From: Microdon myrmicae
Lineage: Eukaryota > Arthropoda > Insecta > Diptera > Syrphidae
Length of the DNA: 64,000 nucleotides
Direction of reading: 5' to 3'
NCBI GenBank assembly: GCA_963931805.1
Contig: OZ007497.1
Location: 2,720,501 to 2,784,500, forward strand
The notes under the pieces are model-generated. The model was not told the origin of the DNA, searched no databases, and saw nothing but the letters and a program-made list of their open reading frames with translations. Shown one piece after another: positions 23,612 through 35,965 of the stretch (position 1 is its first letter; the number at the start of each line of letters is the position of its first letter). The position numbers and the translations under genes are program-made.

Positions 23612-25384
23612 ATTGATTACTATTACTATTACTATTTATTGGCCTGTAGGAACCCGGAAGTTCATGACCTCGCCGACTCGATTCCGCCGTCGTTCCATAT
23701 CCTGTGCGTTCTCTTTCCACGTTTGACCATCCGATCCGATCTCTTCAAGGTCAGACCTAACATTGTCCTCCCATCTCCGTCTCTGCCGTCCTGTCGGTAT
23801 CTTTCCCGTTGGTTTACCGTCAAGAATTATTATTCCTATCGTTGCGCATTTGCGCCACATGTCCGGTCCATCTTAATCTTCGCGACTTGATTACTCTTGT
23901 GGCGGTTCCGCCAAATCCCACTGCCTACTTACCCGAAAAACCCCTGCAACTACAACCCAACTTTCATAGTTTTCCGCTAATGCAATCGCATTAGCACCTG
24001 TAAATGCTTCACGCATCAAGTATCTAATGAACTTATCTAAAAGCTCCTGGAAGAGAATTCTTACCTTCATGCATTAATTTGCATCCAAAATTCCCTACAA
24101 GAATTCTGTCCAAACTTGTCGGATCATAAATCCAAAGCCAATTCGGCACCTTCGGTTGCCAGGCACATCCCAATCTTATCATATGCATTTTCCCTAGACG
24201 AATTCCTGAAAACGAAACAATTTGGTTCACATATAATGTAACCATCATAACCAGGGATAATACACATTGCGTCGCTTATTCCCAGCCGCACCATGTGTAC
24301 AATAAATTTGTCTACATACACATAGGCTGGCGACCTTTTCACCCAACGATAAACAATCCAACACAGCTGCATACAATTAGCGCAATAGACGCTGGAACCA
24401 ATTTATTTAGCACGCACCATGTGCAAACAAAAGAATGCTGTTCTTCAGCAGGCGTTCCGCCGATAGGGCAAACAATTCAAATTGTTTCAAGTGTCCCAAA
24501 TGCATTTACGATCTAATGAGTTGCAACTTGTTTACTCAATTTGTTTACTTAGTTGAACTCATATCTCATTTATGCCCATTATTCCCTGTCGATCTTTCAG
24601 ATTCGTTCTCATGGCTTTGCCCCATGAAAGAACCAATGTGCACACATACATTCGTACCGCTATGATCTTCTCTATGAGATCCGGTTACCTAGCCGCAAAG
24701 AGAGACTTCACCTTTCTCTTGGGAAAGCAAATGCATCCCTAAATTAAGAGAGCCAGTACCACTGGCCGAATTTCCTTTGCCAGCGAATTCACATCGCTGA
24801 GTCGTTTTCCACTCATCGACCGAGCAGGTCGTTACCACTCCCGCTCCCCTGCGCGCACGGGGACGCGAATTTACACCAGTCGAGTCGAGTAAGCACGCGA
24901 TTAATACAAAAAAAATTCTTTCTTGTGCCTAACGTATAACCACCACAAGTAGTGTACACCGCCTTATATTTTTGGGCATCTGTGCCATCGTCAGTGAAAG
25001 TAGAACTGTTTTCCATATGCTAATTAAATACCGCAAGATCAGTTTTAAATAAAAAGAACCTCAGTAAACTATAATTTCAATAAAAGATCATTCGAACGTT
25101 AATCTAGGGTGTTTAACTTCTGTGCTGTGGTATCCTGGTTATGTCTATCTCTTCCTTTGGGTATTTTGCGAATTATCATCGGCGGACGTTTTAGCAGTTG
25201 TGAAATTGGCGGAACAATATATGATGGAGGAAAGAAGTGAATCAGCGCCGTATGCGGGCGCACCATACTTCTTCCACACACTCTCACTATTGTAGGTTTG
25301 CGGTATAGCTTTTCCATTTCGTGGTTGTGGAGATTCCTCCATTGTCCTGACTCCTCGTCATATTTATCACCAATGATACCCTTT
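23612..25384 (-). mobile_element. RTE-like LINE 3' fragment, split by an LTR-like repeat
   Basis: Minus-strand 3' end of the same RTE family as 32198-48445. The (TAA)n-type tail and last codons (VGEVMNFRVPTGQ) are at 23612-23660, then RWEDNVRSDLEEIG and RRRW blocks up to 23897. After the inserted repeat it resumes at 25281 (LYRKPTIVRV, LHNHEMEKL) and fades near 25384. The two halves abut exactly once the CTCT-flanked insert is removed. It is a 5'-truncated dead copy with an extra short insertion (ESGQWRN) compared with the other copy. Confidence 0.85.
23898..25280. mobile_element. Hairpin-rich LTR-like repeat, family 1 (complete)
   Basis: 1,383 bp from TGTGGCGGTTCC to TTCCACACA, with duplication CTCT (23894-23897 and 25281-25284). 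It shares its first 12 bases and the order of blocks with the copy at 63522 onward. It is non-coding and full of short hairpins, such as GCTAATGC-AATC-GCATTAGC at 23976-23995 and AAACAATT...AATTGTTT near 24470. AATAAA-type signals near 25050-25085 would suit an LTR polyadenylation region. It is probably a solo LTR. Confidence 0.8.
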
Positions 25385-26094
25385 AAAGGGGGGATGGGTG
25401 CGAACATACAGGGCAAAGTCTCTGATTGCCTTCAACCCGGCGAAGGCAGGACGGTCCTTGTCCCTGTTCAATCCAAGTTGACATGCAGTCTCCACGTGAC
25501 ACCCCTGGATAGCTACTTTGACACCCGCCAAGTAGTGAACCAATGCATGCAGCGACATCCTGAGAAAGGTTGGCGCAAGGCTAATAACCAGGCCCGTAAA
25601 AATGAATTATTATGGCAAATTTAACAAGCCTCGGAAATAAAAATGTGCCGCCCTTTTATTCTCTAAGTCATCGGGATTTGTCAAATTGTATTTAAAAATT
25701 CCAAGAAGCACCAACAAGATTTTGTGCGCTTCAATTGGAATAGGATTCCGGGAACTTGATAGGAATTCATTTGAATAAATTCTCGGAAGGAGAAACCATG
25801 AAATGCATTTAGAATATTTCATAATTTCGTGGTTATAGGGAATTGAATCAATGCACGACAAATGGACTTTCGTTTAAATTTGTCGTGCATATGATTCAAT
25901 TGGATTGGGATGTGGGGTACTTGGAAATTTAATCAATGTGCGACAAATTAACTGTTGGTTTAACTTCCCGCTCATATGATTCACTATGGGAATTGGATTA
26001 GGATTATGGGTAATGGGAAAAGGGTAGTGATTTGGGATCACTACATGCCTTTGAATCGGTCAGAGGTATCTTTCGAAGATTTCCACCTTCCTAT
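25385..26094. other. Unassigned segment with a SINE remnant and an inverted repeat
   Basis: It holds a GC-richer block (25385-25570) of unknown origin, a short SINE remnant, and an inverted repeat GAATCAATGCACGACAAA...TTTGTCGTGCATATGATTC around 25843-25899. A similar GTGCGACAAATTAAC...GCTCATATGATTC block follows at 25935-25983. There is no coding sequence I can support. Confidence 0.45.
25571..25630 (+). mobile_element. SINE body fragment, no tRNA head
   Basis: GGCGCAAGGCTAATAACC to ATTTAACAAGCCTCGG matches the SINE body downstream of the tRNA-like head. Both the head and the GAT tail are missing. Confidence 0.75.
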
Positions 26095-29000
26095 CGAAAC
26101 CAAAACAAAAAAAAACAAAAAAAGACTGAAACAACATCGCAAGCAGGCGTGTTCACAATATTACTCATTCTGCAGAGACAGATGACACAGCTGCAAAGTC
26201 AAATAAACGAGATCTACTCGCACTTGCCCAGTCTAAATAAAAAGTCAATATAAACCCTCTAATCAAATCATCAATCAAAGCTCTTGTCGTGACTCACGAC
26301 TGAGACTACTGAACACCAACAGATGAAATAGAAACTGTTTACGGACAATTGAATACGACAGTGACCACTGTGCATTCACGGCAGTAATAAAGCTTACGAA
26401 TGATCTGTCAGGTCTGGAGGATTTCGTGATCCCGCAACCCTAAAACTACGGGGCAATACGATGGCCACGGTTCATCAATTCAGTAACCAGAGAATTTCGT
26501 TCGAATGACTTTAATCTGCCAATAAACAGAAACCTGACATATGACGAAATCGACAAATACATTCAACAAAAGGACGGAACCGTAAAACGAACAATGGACA
26601 AAACAATTCCCAAAACAACTGTTACAGATAACATAAACATGTTCAGAAACACAACAATAAACGCACTCCGCAGGACACAGAGCGGACTGCTATCAAAACT
26701 AAAACCATTACACAGACAGTTTACAGACAGTTTACAGACAGACAAAACCAGGAGATAATGTTACTGAAATCCCGGTTAAAAAACCTCCAACAATTACTTA
26801 AAGTTAACTATAGATTAGCAACAAATTTGTATAGGAACAACAGAATTCGAGCTATAAAAACTAATAACCCGAATATGTTCCCACAAATAAATGAAATATT
26901 CAGGAGAAATAATCAAAACGAGATTCAGTGTCTCCAAATTCCACGTACTGATGTAAACAAGCAGCTGCCAATCAATATTGGCATAGATACAGAGAACGCG
27001 ATCCTCAATAGTGAGCTCTTCGTGATCGAATATCCTTTGGAAAAGGTGAATGCTGTGGGAGCTGTCTTTCAGGAAATGTACAAGGTGAATGAAAGCATTC
27101 GCCGAAATCACGACTTGGAGGACAGAGTTCTACTGAATCACCTACGCCTCCGAAATGAAATTTCACTTTGGCAATCGGAGAATCCGGGTTTTGCCGATTT
27201 CAGTGACGATAATCTGTCAATTGACATTAATACCAATGGTGGGGCAAATAGGCTTTTAATTGCGAGGGAAGGAATCCAGAGTATCTTCGACTCATTAAGA
27301 AGCAAAAAGTCAGTGGGAATAGATGGAGTACCTAACATCGTACTCAAGAACCTGTCCCCAATGGCAATATATATATATACGGTCCTGTTTAACAACGCGT
27401 TGAATAATGCATATTATCCCGCACGTCAAAAAAGGATAAAGACTGTACAAACCCAATGAACATGCGTTCGAAAAACTTACTTCCAAGCATCGGTAAAGTA
27501 TTTTAAAAAAAACCATTAACAAAGCTTGCTAAAATGGGTAGACGACAACAACATTGTTACGAATAACCAGTTTGGCTTTAAGACAGGTCATGAAACGACA
27601 CATGCCGCAGCTAAACTGGTCTCTGACATCCAATGGAATAAATGTAAGAACGAATGTACAAGTGCCTGTCTGATCGACTTGGAAAGAGCCTTTGATACCG
27701 TCTGGACCGAAGGGTTATATTACAAACTTTACTATATGCACCTTACGATACGTTAAAGTACAGGAGGTTCGTGGTCAAAAGTGGTAATGTGACCTCTATT
27801 AAAACGTATAATGTCAAGAATGGCTTGCAACAGGGAGCAGTACTTCCTCCCATTCTTTTCAACATTTACATTAGCGACTTATTAGATGCACTTCTGCAGG
27901 CTATTGCCTACGCAGACGATCTCGTAATTTACAGAACAGCTCCGAAAATTGAGGTCATAAATAGTTTACTACAGCGAGACTTCAACAAAGTGCAGCGCTA
28001 TTGCAATGACTGGAAACTTAAGATCAACTTCCAGAAATGTGAAGCCATCCTATTTAGAACTCCATTACATAAAGCCACGAACGACACAAGGAAAAACTGG
28101 CGAAAGTTAGTTATCGTGGGACCGCATGGGGGCAAACTGGAAACCAAGAGTGTAGTTAAATACCTTGGCGTCTGGCTAGATCAGTATCTGTATTTCAACA
28201 GACATGTAGAGGCTACTTTGGCCAAAGCGGGGAAAATGTTTGCTATGACAAGGAGGCTATTTCACAGTAGACAACTTGACAGCAGGGTAAAAGTTATATG
28301 CTACAGAATGCTAATCATGCCAATGCGCATGTATGGTTGTCCAGTATGGTTTAACATAAGTCCAAATTTGGTGGAAAAGATTCGGGTGTTCGAAAGGAAG
28401 TGTCTCAGAAGTTGTCTCAGATTATATCGAACACCGGAATCGGACTATAAAAAGTATTATTCAAATGAGATTTATATAATGAAGCCTATATAAATAGCGT
28501 GGATAATTTTATGATTAAATTAATCAGAGGACATATTTCGAGAGCAATAAGCTCGTTCCCTTGGTTTAATTTTAGGGGCTTATTATCCAAATACTTTGTA
28601 GTATGAGAGTATGCGTCGCAAGGGCTTTGTTCCACCAGAGGTGTTCCTTAATTTGGTCATGAAAGGGCTTATACAGGATGGTTCCGGAATTCATGATCTA
28701 TCATGTAAGTAGATAATCCGTAGGCGGGCGATTGTGCTACGGCCGGGAAGTCACGCGTATCGAAGAGGAGCTCCTGCGCTTCAGTAGGGCTATCTCCCAA
28801 ATAGACCGGGACGATCATGTTGGACAGCGCCAACAGTTCTGGTGGTTGAATGGCAATTAAAAACCTGATTACCAATGTCAATAGAATCACTGCATTATCA
28901 GCCAGCGGACATAGACTTAGTTTTTCTAGAATCAGGGTAGTATAAGTCCTAAGTTAAGTTTTTTTAAGTTTTTCTCATTTTTCTGTGTTAGAGAAATAAT

Positions 29001-29210
29001 CATAACTACAGCTACAAACAAAGTTCTATCGCCGAAAGGAAAATTGCACACTTGTCATATTACGTTTAGCTTAGAGCGTCTGCGTAGGACCAGTAAGTTT
29101 GAATATAAAATAATTAAGCTAGAATTTAAGCATAGTTTGTCTAGCATATAATTTAGAATCTAAGAAAAAAAAAGAACTAAAAAATGTTGGGAAAAATGAA
29201 ACAAAAGTAC
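26095..29210 (+). mobile_element. LINE C: Jockey-like, 5'-truncated and internally deleted
   Basis: Same subfamily as LINE B. It starts within the C-terminus of ORF1 (VFTILLILQRQMTQLQ, to a stop near 26253) and jumps to the end of the endonuclease near 26340, so most of the endonuclease is deleted. The RT follows, then a 3' UTR with CGCCGAAAGG, GGACCAGTAAG and TTTGTCTAG, and an A-rich tail. It is followed directly by LINE E coding sequence, so it may have inserted into LINE E. I did not find its duplication, so both ends are approximate. Confidence 0.82.
26340..28860 (+). pseudogene. LINE C ORF2: reverse transcriptase region, broken
   Basis: It begins near IEYDSDHCAFTAVI (end of endonuclease). 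An open stretch 26758-27459 carries the pre-RT region (NIGIDTENAIL, SVGIDGVPNIVLK). A frameshift precedes 27526-27756 (NQFGFKTGH, DLERAFDTVW). A short deletion follows, then 27771-28493 with LQQGAVLPPILFNIYISD and AYADDLVIY. The C-terminus (YGCPVWFNISPNLVEK, RTPESDYKKYY) is broken near 28493, and the ORF's original end (FWWLNGN-stop) is near 28860. The catalytic aspartates of RT are retained, but the reading frame is not. Confidence 0.85.
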
Positions 29211-29218
29211 AACGAAAA

Positions 29219-31621
29219 CTCTAATGCCCTCAACTTTGAATAGTCGCATCTATTGTTGGTAGGCGAGGTAACTCAATTCTGGACATTTTTTTGTATCCAA
29301 AGATTTACTTCCACAAGTTTCGGCGGGTGTATCTGACCACAACGCTGTGACCATGTTCATTTGCAGCTATCGACCATCCCGGTCTCATATAAGATACATA
29401 CCCGATTATGGGCGTACAAATTGGGACAACTACAATGTCACATTGAACGAAAAACTCCACCAACTCTCTCTTCCCACTGTCAGGAACCTAACGGCGGTTG
29501 AGATAAATAACGCAGCACGACTTCACGAGATTCTAGTTGATACTTCGGAGACTCATGTCCCGAAGTACAAACTTGAAAACACTTATCAGATTCCCCATGA
29601 CGGCTTCACTCGTCATCTCACCCGGGAGCGTAAAAAGCTCTGTGGAATGAGATATCGTCACCGCTTTATGCAAAGCGAGCCATTATTGCGATCCATTATT
29701 CACAATATTGGCACACTGATAAAACAAAGAATCCAAAACAATCGTACCCGACAAAGAAGACAAACTGAAGGGTATTCAGATGGACCAGAACGCTTATAAA
29801 AATATTAAAAAGATATGTGGCACTACTTGTGTCACTGGCCCAATCATGCACAACGGTGTTGTTGAGAATAATGACGCCAATAAAGCAAACATCATCGGAG
29901 AGACCTTTGAAAATAATCACAAGCTCACTCTCCAGGGTGGCGACCCGGATACTAATCAATCATTAGTTCTGAGGTCTACAATAAACTAGACAAGTTTAAC
30001 GAGTCAATAGTTGTCTTTAACCCATCTAGCAGTGCATACGTAATAATGATCACGGTTTCGTCACACCAAACACCCTAAAAAATCTAGTTAAATCTCGAAA
30101 TTCTAAGAAGTCACCCGGTATCGACAACATGTCCTTGCGAAGGCTTTCTGCCTTATTCTTTATAAAGCTCTCCATTTTGTTCAACCATGCCTATAACTTG
30201 GGGTACTTTCCTCAAGCTTCGAAGCACGCTGTTGTTTGTCCAATAGCAAAAGTTGGGAAACCAACGTATCACCCCTCAAGCTTTCGCCCCATCTCGCTCC
30301 TCACTTGCATCAGCAAAATATATGAAAAATTCTTATACGAGAAGCTAAATAACCTTATCAGTGTCAGCAACCTAATACCTGATTTCCAATTTGGATTTAG
30401 AAGAGTGCACAGCACCACTTTGGCTCTCAACATATTTCAAAACCAAGTCTGCGTGCGCCCCTTTAATAAGAAATCCACCATTGCGGTGAGCCTGGACATT
30501 GAAAGGGCGTTTGACCTGATGTGGATCGACTGTCCCGTCTTTAAATTATTGACCACTGGTCTTAGTAGGACGCTGTGCAGTATCATCTACCACTTCGTTC
30601 GAAACAGAACTTTTCAAGAACTTTTCAGAACTCTTCAGTGGAAAGCAGTCTCGAACTTTCAAAACCGCTGCAGGCGTACCACAACGTTCCATTCTAAGCT
30701 CCATCCTATTTAATATCTCATCATCATCATTATCGGCACTACAGCCGGGATCTGGTCTTGGCCTTATTTAGCAAGTCTCCTGGCTTGTTAAATTTTCCAT
30801 AATAATTTATTTTTACGGGCAAGGTTATTAGCCTTGCGCCACTATTTAATATCTACACCTCAGATATTCTTCGTCCTGTGGACGGGAAAATAAACCAGAT
30901 ATGCTATGCGGATGACGTCGTAGTGTACACGTCATTCAAAATCCTAAACTCGGAACAAATCGACTCAATCGTCACCTGGACGAATTGTATCGGTATTACA
31001 CTCGATGTAAAATTCGACTTGATCCATACAAAGCAGTAGCTATCACTTCTCGATACTTCTACGATATTCACAGAATATTCGAATACAAATAGTAGGTACT
31101 ACGATTAGACAGGACAGGATGAAATATCTTGGGGTCATCTATACCACAAAACTGAATTTCATCATCACATGTGACCCACATTCTTCAAAGGTGCTTCGGT
31201 CGGTCTAAGCAACTCCACAACATCTTGAAGTGCACCAACAAAGTTGACACCAAAGTTAAGCTTCTCTGCTATAAGCAGCTAATCCGATCTGGAATATCAT
31301 ACGCCTTTCCCATATGGATCTGCATATCTTCGACCCAAATGGAAAGACTTCGAGTTTTCGAAGGGAAACTTCTCAGAAGATGTACCAACCACTCTAGAAG
31401 GCCTGACGGTCGCCAATACCCCAACTCTCACCTATACGAAGGTGCATCCATTAGCCCTACCGAAGAGTACTTGCTATAATTAGCATACAAGTACCTCGAA
31501 AGCACTCAGAACAGCGAGAACCTACTTGTACGGGAGTCTTGCGTTCTAGACCCTTCTATCTTTCGATCTCTTCGGATCCGACCACCACAATTTCTTCTTG
31601 CTAAAACTAAAGAAAGCACCC
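29219..31621 (+). pseudogene. LINE E: Jockey/I-group endonuclease-RT ORF, broken (5' part)
   Basis: A third type of non-LTR element on the plus strand. It opens in the endonuclease (VSAGVSDHNAVTMFI near 29320, with the catalytic SDH), followed by NYDGRTNWDNY-type sequence. The RT has FRPISLLTCISKIYEK, FQFGFRRVHSTTLALN and DIERAFDLMW. The SINE at 30719 interrupts it just after SILFNI. Beyond it come LFNIYTSDILR, the catalytic CYADDVVVYTS near 30900 and the C-terminal IWICISSTQMERLRVFEGKLLRR. Several frameshifts and stops occur. It is cut at 31621 by an LTR-like repeat and continues at 49162. Confidence 0.82.
30719..30841 (-). mobile_element. Headless SINE copy inside LINE E
   Basis: Minus-strand SINE body from GGCGCAAGGCTAATAACC to a GATGATGATGAG tail, without the tRNA head. 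It is flanked by the 13-bp duplication CTATTTAATATCT (30706-30718 and 30842-30854), so it inserted in this shortened form. Confidence 0.9.
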
Positions 31622-32525
31622 TGTGGGGTGGGTGGTCTGGCGCGCTTGCGTGGGTGCTGATTCTACCACCGACCCACTAACACGTTCACTGTCACTACCG
31701 GGTAATTGTTCCGCCGCAGCAAAAGAATCTGTTCACCAAAAATTTAGAAAAGGTAACACTAGTTTGTAGTTTGTAGTAGTCGTTTTTATTGTTTATTGTT
31801 CACTTGAGAGCCTGGCGTTTACAAATAGCGATTTCCGGGGCTCCGGCCATCGAACATAGTAACTTAATTTTGCTCATTATAGTCTGTAAATCTTAAATAG
31901 ATTGGGAACGCAAAGTTTTGAATAGGTTTTGGAGTCACGGAACTTATTTCAGATATGGTTGCCGGAAACAGTCATTAACATTTTGTTCACTATAGTCTGT
32001 ACGTCTCAGATAGATTTGGAACGCAAAGTTTTAAATAGGGTTTGGAACACGGAACTTATTTCAGATATGGTTGCCGGAAACGTGTGCCCCCGGTGGCGGT
32101 TGGACAACGACTGACTGATGAAATGGAAAAAAAAATCTATTCATCGCGTCGTGGCGGCTGAATCATAGCAGAAATAAACTTGCTGTCGCATCCGAGGCCC
32201 CCGCTTAGTAGAAACCTTGACGTGGTGCGGGGGCTTAAACTGCGATGAATCACTCAGGCTATGCTGACGGAAGCATACGCTTCCAGCAGGGTCACCCATG
32301 TCAGACAGGCTAGCGAGGAGTAACACACAAAGATCTACCACCCCTAATCCAGGGTGTTATGCATCACCGTGCCCATTGGATGGTTTGTAGCCAGGGGTAT
32401 ACCGGCTGTATTATAACGGCGCCTCTCTGACACCGGGTCGAATCAGAGCAGTAAGCAGACCTTACCATATCAAAGAGGGGCTCTGATATGGCGTACCATT
32501 TGAAACCCCAGGGTGATCAAATGAA

Positions 32526-34046
32526 ATGAATGATCAATACACAAAAAACAATCTCACACAAAACCGGGTAGGCGTAGGTGTAATGAGCCGACACTACCAT
32601 AAGGGAACAAATCATCAAGAAAACACCGACTCGGCAAAAAGAAGACGTAGAGAAAAACGGAAAAAGCGAGATATACGCGTCGGTACGTGGAATGTTCGAA
32701 CGTTATATAAACCAGGCGCGATACAGACGGTCGTAGAAAACACGACACAATATAAAATGGACATCGTCGCGCTTCAGGAAGTCCGACTCCCACATCAAGT
32801 AATCGAAACCAGCGGGTTTACACTGGCGTCTGGAGGCACCGATACACACAACCTCGGGACTGGCTTCATCATAAACAATAAGATTACGCCCCATGTAAAA
32901 GATGTGCAATTTATTAATGACCGAATGTCTGTGCTAAAAATAGAGGGACCATGGTACAGTTATGTATTTATAAACTTACACGTCCCAACAGAATCTACGG
33001 ACGAATAAAAGAAGGACGCGTTCTACGAGACCCTAGAAGAAGTATTTGATGGGATCTCATCATTCAATGTTAAAATCCTCCTCGGGGACCTCAATGCGAA
33101 AATTGGAAAGGAAGATATCTTCCAACCAACAATAGGTAAAGAAAGCCTACATGACGTTTCAAATGATAATGGAATTCGAATTATCATGTTCGCAGCGTCA
33201 AAAGATATGGTAGTGAAAAGCGCGATGTTCAAGCACAAGCATAAAGCCACATGGATATCACCCGACGGCGTGACTCGTAACCAAATAGACTACTTCCTCA
33301 TAGACAAAAGACACCACTTGAATATCCTTGACGTAAGATCATATAGAGCAACAGATTGCAACTCCGATCATCTTCTAGAGATGGGCAAAATTAGGAGTCG
33401 ACTCGCAGCAATCCCACATGGGCAGTCACGAGAGACGAGCAAAAAGTTCGACGCTGATAAACTGAAAGACCTGCGCAAAAGGACTGAATATCAAGACGAA
33501 CTAACGAATAGATTTAGCATTCTAGAGAATGGAAGCAGTGAGGAAGAGGAAGCCAATAGTGTGAACACTAAATGGGCATCGATCAGAGACACAATCAAAC
33601 TAACAGCTCAAAATGTATTAGGATTTAAGAAAACAATTAAGTCCAAACCTTGGTTTGACGATGAGTGCCGGGCGAAGATCGAAGAACGTAAACGCCTCAG
33701 AGTGATCCACTTAGAAAGATATGATGAAGTCAACGCAGAAAGATACGCGACAATTCGCAGAGAGACGATGAGACTCTTCAAACGCAAAAAACGCGAATGG
33801 GAGAAGACTCGGATCGAAAAAATCTTAGAAAATTCTAGAGCAAAGAACATCAGAGGTATGTATGCCGGCATAAATTCAATTAGAAATGGCTACTGAGGGA
33901 GAGTCAAAATAATTCGAGACACAAAGGGCTGTCTGGTGACAAAAACAAAAAATATCGTGACAAGATGGAAGCAGTACTTTGAAAACCTGTTCAATGTGCG
34001 CACCCATCAAACACAAATAAACGCACCAGACGTACATACAGCCGAG
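32526..34046 (+). pseudogene. RTE ORF, endonuclease part
   Basis: Plus-strand start of the single long RTE ORF, ATG at 32526. RVGTWNVRTLYKPGA and MDIVALQEVRL are the first endonuclease blocks as found in RTE elements; GDLNAKIGKE and NQIDYFLIDKRH follow, and NSDHLL carries the catalytic SDH. In-frame or frameshift stops lie at 33006 and 33895. After 33896 the frame continues (RVKIIRDTKGCLVTK, WKQYFENLFNV) to the Polinton-like insertion. Confidence 0.88.
34041..34046. repeat. Left 6-bp target-site duplication of the Polinton-like element
   Basis: GCCGAG immediately before the left terminal repeat. The same six bases follow the right end at 46922-46927. Six-base duplications are the Polinton/Maverick hallmark. 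Confidence 0.95.
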
Positions 34047-35965
34047 AGTAGTAGGGTTATACGGGTTCTGGCTCACTTTTCTGCCCCAAAAGCTCTTTTC
34101 TGCCCCAAAGCTCTATGTGAAGGTGTAGATGTGTGTGTTGTGTGGTGAGTGTTGATAGTGGTATGTGGTTCATGGGTGGTGGGATTCTTAAGTGAGGTGT
34201 AAAATAGTAGTATTTAGTGTATTTCTTATGAGTATTGGTATTAATAGTGATATTTTGTGGTTGTGATTAATGGTTGTGGGTTCTTATGTGGGGTGGAAAT
34301 AGTAGTATTGGTATTAATTGGGTATAGTTTGTAGTGTTCTTATCGCTGTAGTTGTTGGATTTTGTGCTTTTTTTTGTAGGTGGTGTTGAGTATTGAGCTT
34401 TTTGTAGGTGGTGGTGAGTATTGCGGCTTGTGGTGATGTCGGTGCTTTTTGTTATGGGTTTATGTTTTTTGCTAATGGATTTATGCTTAGGTGGTGATAT
34501 CGGGGCTGAATGGGTAGTGCTTTAGGCTTTTGTCTCGGTTGTAAGCTGTTAATTGTGGTAGAAATAAAAAAACGTTGTCTGGGTTGTGCTTTAGGCTTTT
34601 GTCTCGGTTGTAAGCTGTTAATTGTGGTGGAAATAAAAAAACGTTGTCTGGGTTGTGCTTTTGGCTTTTGTCTCAGTTGTAAGCTGTTAATTGTGGTAGA
34701 AATAAAAAACGTTGTCTGGGTAGTGCTTTAGGCTTTTGTCTCAGTTGTAAGCTGTTAATTGTGGTAGAAATAAAAAAACGTTGTCTTTGGTGTGCTTTTT
34801 AATCTTATTATCATTAAGCTGAGTAATATAAACGGGGATTTTGTTGTTTGTGGATTTGTATGGGAAATGGGGTGTTTTTGCTGGAACTTAAACTGACTTC
34901 CCCTAAGACGCAGAGCTAAGCTAGTTGACTTCACCTAAGACGCAGACCTAAGCCAGTATTCAAACGAACAATAACAAGGAGGAGGCGGGGGCCGGGGGCT
35001 TTTTGCTATTGAACTTTTTGTTGGGGGGTGTATGTGTGTTTTTGATAATGGATTTGTGCTTAGGAGGTGAATGGTTTTGCTGCTAGTTGACTTCACCTAA
35101 GACGCAGAGCTAAGCTAGTTGACTTCACCAGGTGAATGGTTTTGCTGCTAGTTGACTTCACCTAAGACGCAGAGCTAAGCTAGTTGACTTCACCTAAGAC
35201 GCAGACCTAAGCCATGATGATGAATGGGTTGTGCTTTAGGTTTTTGTCTCGGTTGTAAGCTGTTAATTGTGGTAGAAATAAAAAACGTTGTCTGGGTTGT
35301 GCTTTTGGCTTTTGTCTCAGTTGTAAGCTGTTAATTGTGGTAGAAATAAAAAAAAACGCTGTCTTTGTTGTACTTTTTTAATCTTATTGTCATTAAACTG
35401 AGTAATATATACGAGAATTTTGTTGTTTGTGGGTTTGTATGGGAAATGTTTTGTTGATTCTATCTGCTTTTGCCTTATGTCTCAATACTTGACATGGTTT
35501 GTGCTTTTGCTACTGGTTTGTGTCTTTGATCTCTAAACTTTCATCGCTTTCTGTTAATGGTTTGTGTTTTTGAACCCTAATGGTTCTTGTTTTGACTTCT
35601 ATAGAACAATTTTCTAAGTACAAATGAATATTCAAGTCCACATAGAACATAAAAAATGATCTGTTATCAAAAAAACATGTGGGGGTGCTTGCCCGATCCC
35701 ATGACCTTGGATGCTATATCAAATTCTTGATGTCTAAGTGTATTTATGAGAACCAATTATTCTTATCATAGTTTCCATATTGAAGAAAGAATTCATTGCT
35801 TCCGCTCTCCACAGACTAATGTTGATTTATATATGCTGTTATCAAAAAAAACCAAACATGACTATGCTTGTCCGATCTTATGAGCTTGGATGCTATAGTA
35901 AACTCTTTTTTTTATTTCTAAGTGTATTTATGAGAGCCAATTATTCTTATCATAGTTTCCATAAT
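34047..35965 (+). repeat. Left terminal inverted repeat
   Basis: About 1.92 kb, G/T-rich on this strand, matching 45004-46921 in reverse. A landmark (AAGAAAGAATTC) lies 1,736 bases from the tip on both sides. It contains a ~68-bp tandem repeat and a CACCTAAGACGCAGA repeat. Past about 35965 the two sides differ only in how many copies of a ~170-bp unit they carry (left to 36480, right to about 44830). Confidence 0.93.
34513..34800 (+). repeat. ~68-bp tandem repeat in the left inverted repeat
   Basis: Four units of GCTTTAGGCTTTTGTCTC-GGTTGTAAGCTG-TTAATTGTGGTAGAAATAAA-AAACGTTGTCTGGG-type sequence. Two more occur at 35228-35360, and mirror copies at 45600-45735 and 46175-46455. They stay open in one frame only because the unit lacks stops, so I do not call them coding. 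Confidence 0.88.

Noticed and set aside
34510..34731. Cysteine-containing repeated protein in the inverted repeats (also 46237-46458, reverse)
   Set aside because: The frame stays open only because a ~68-bp tandem unit lacks stops. There is no promoter module before it.
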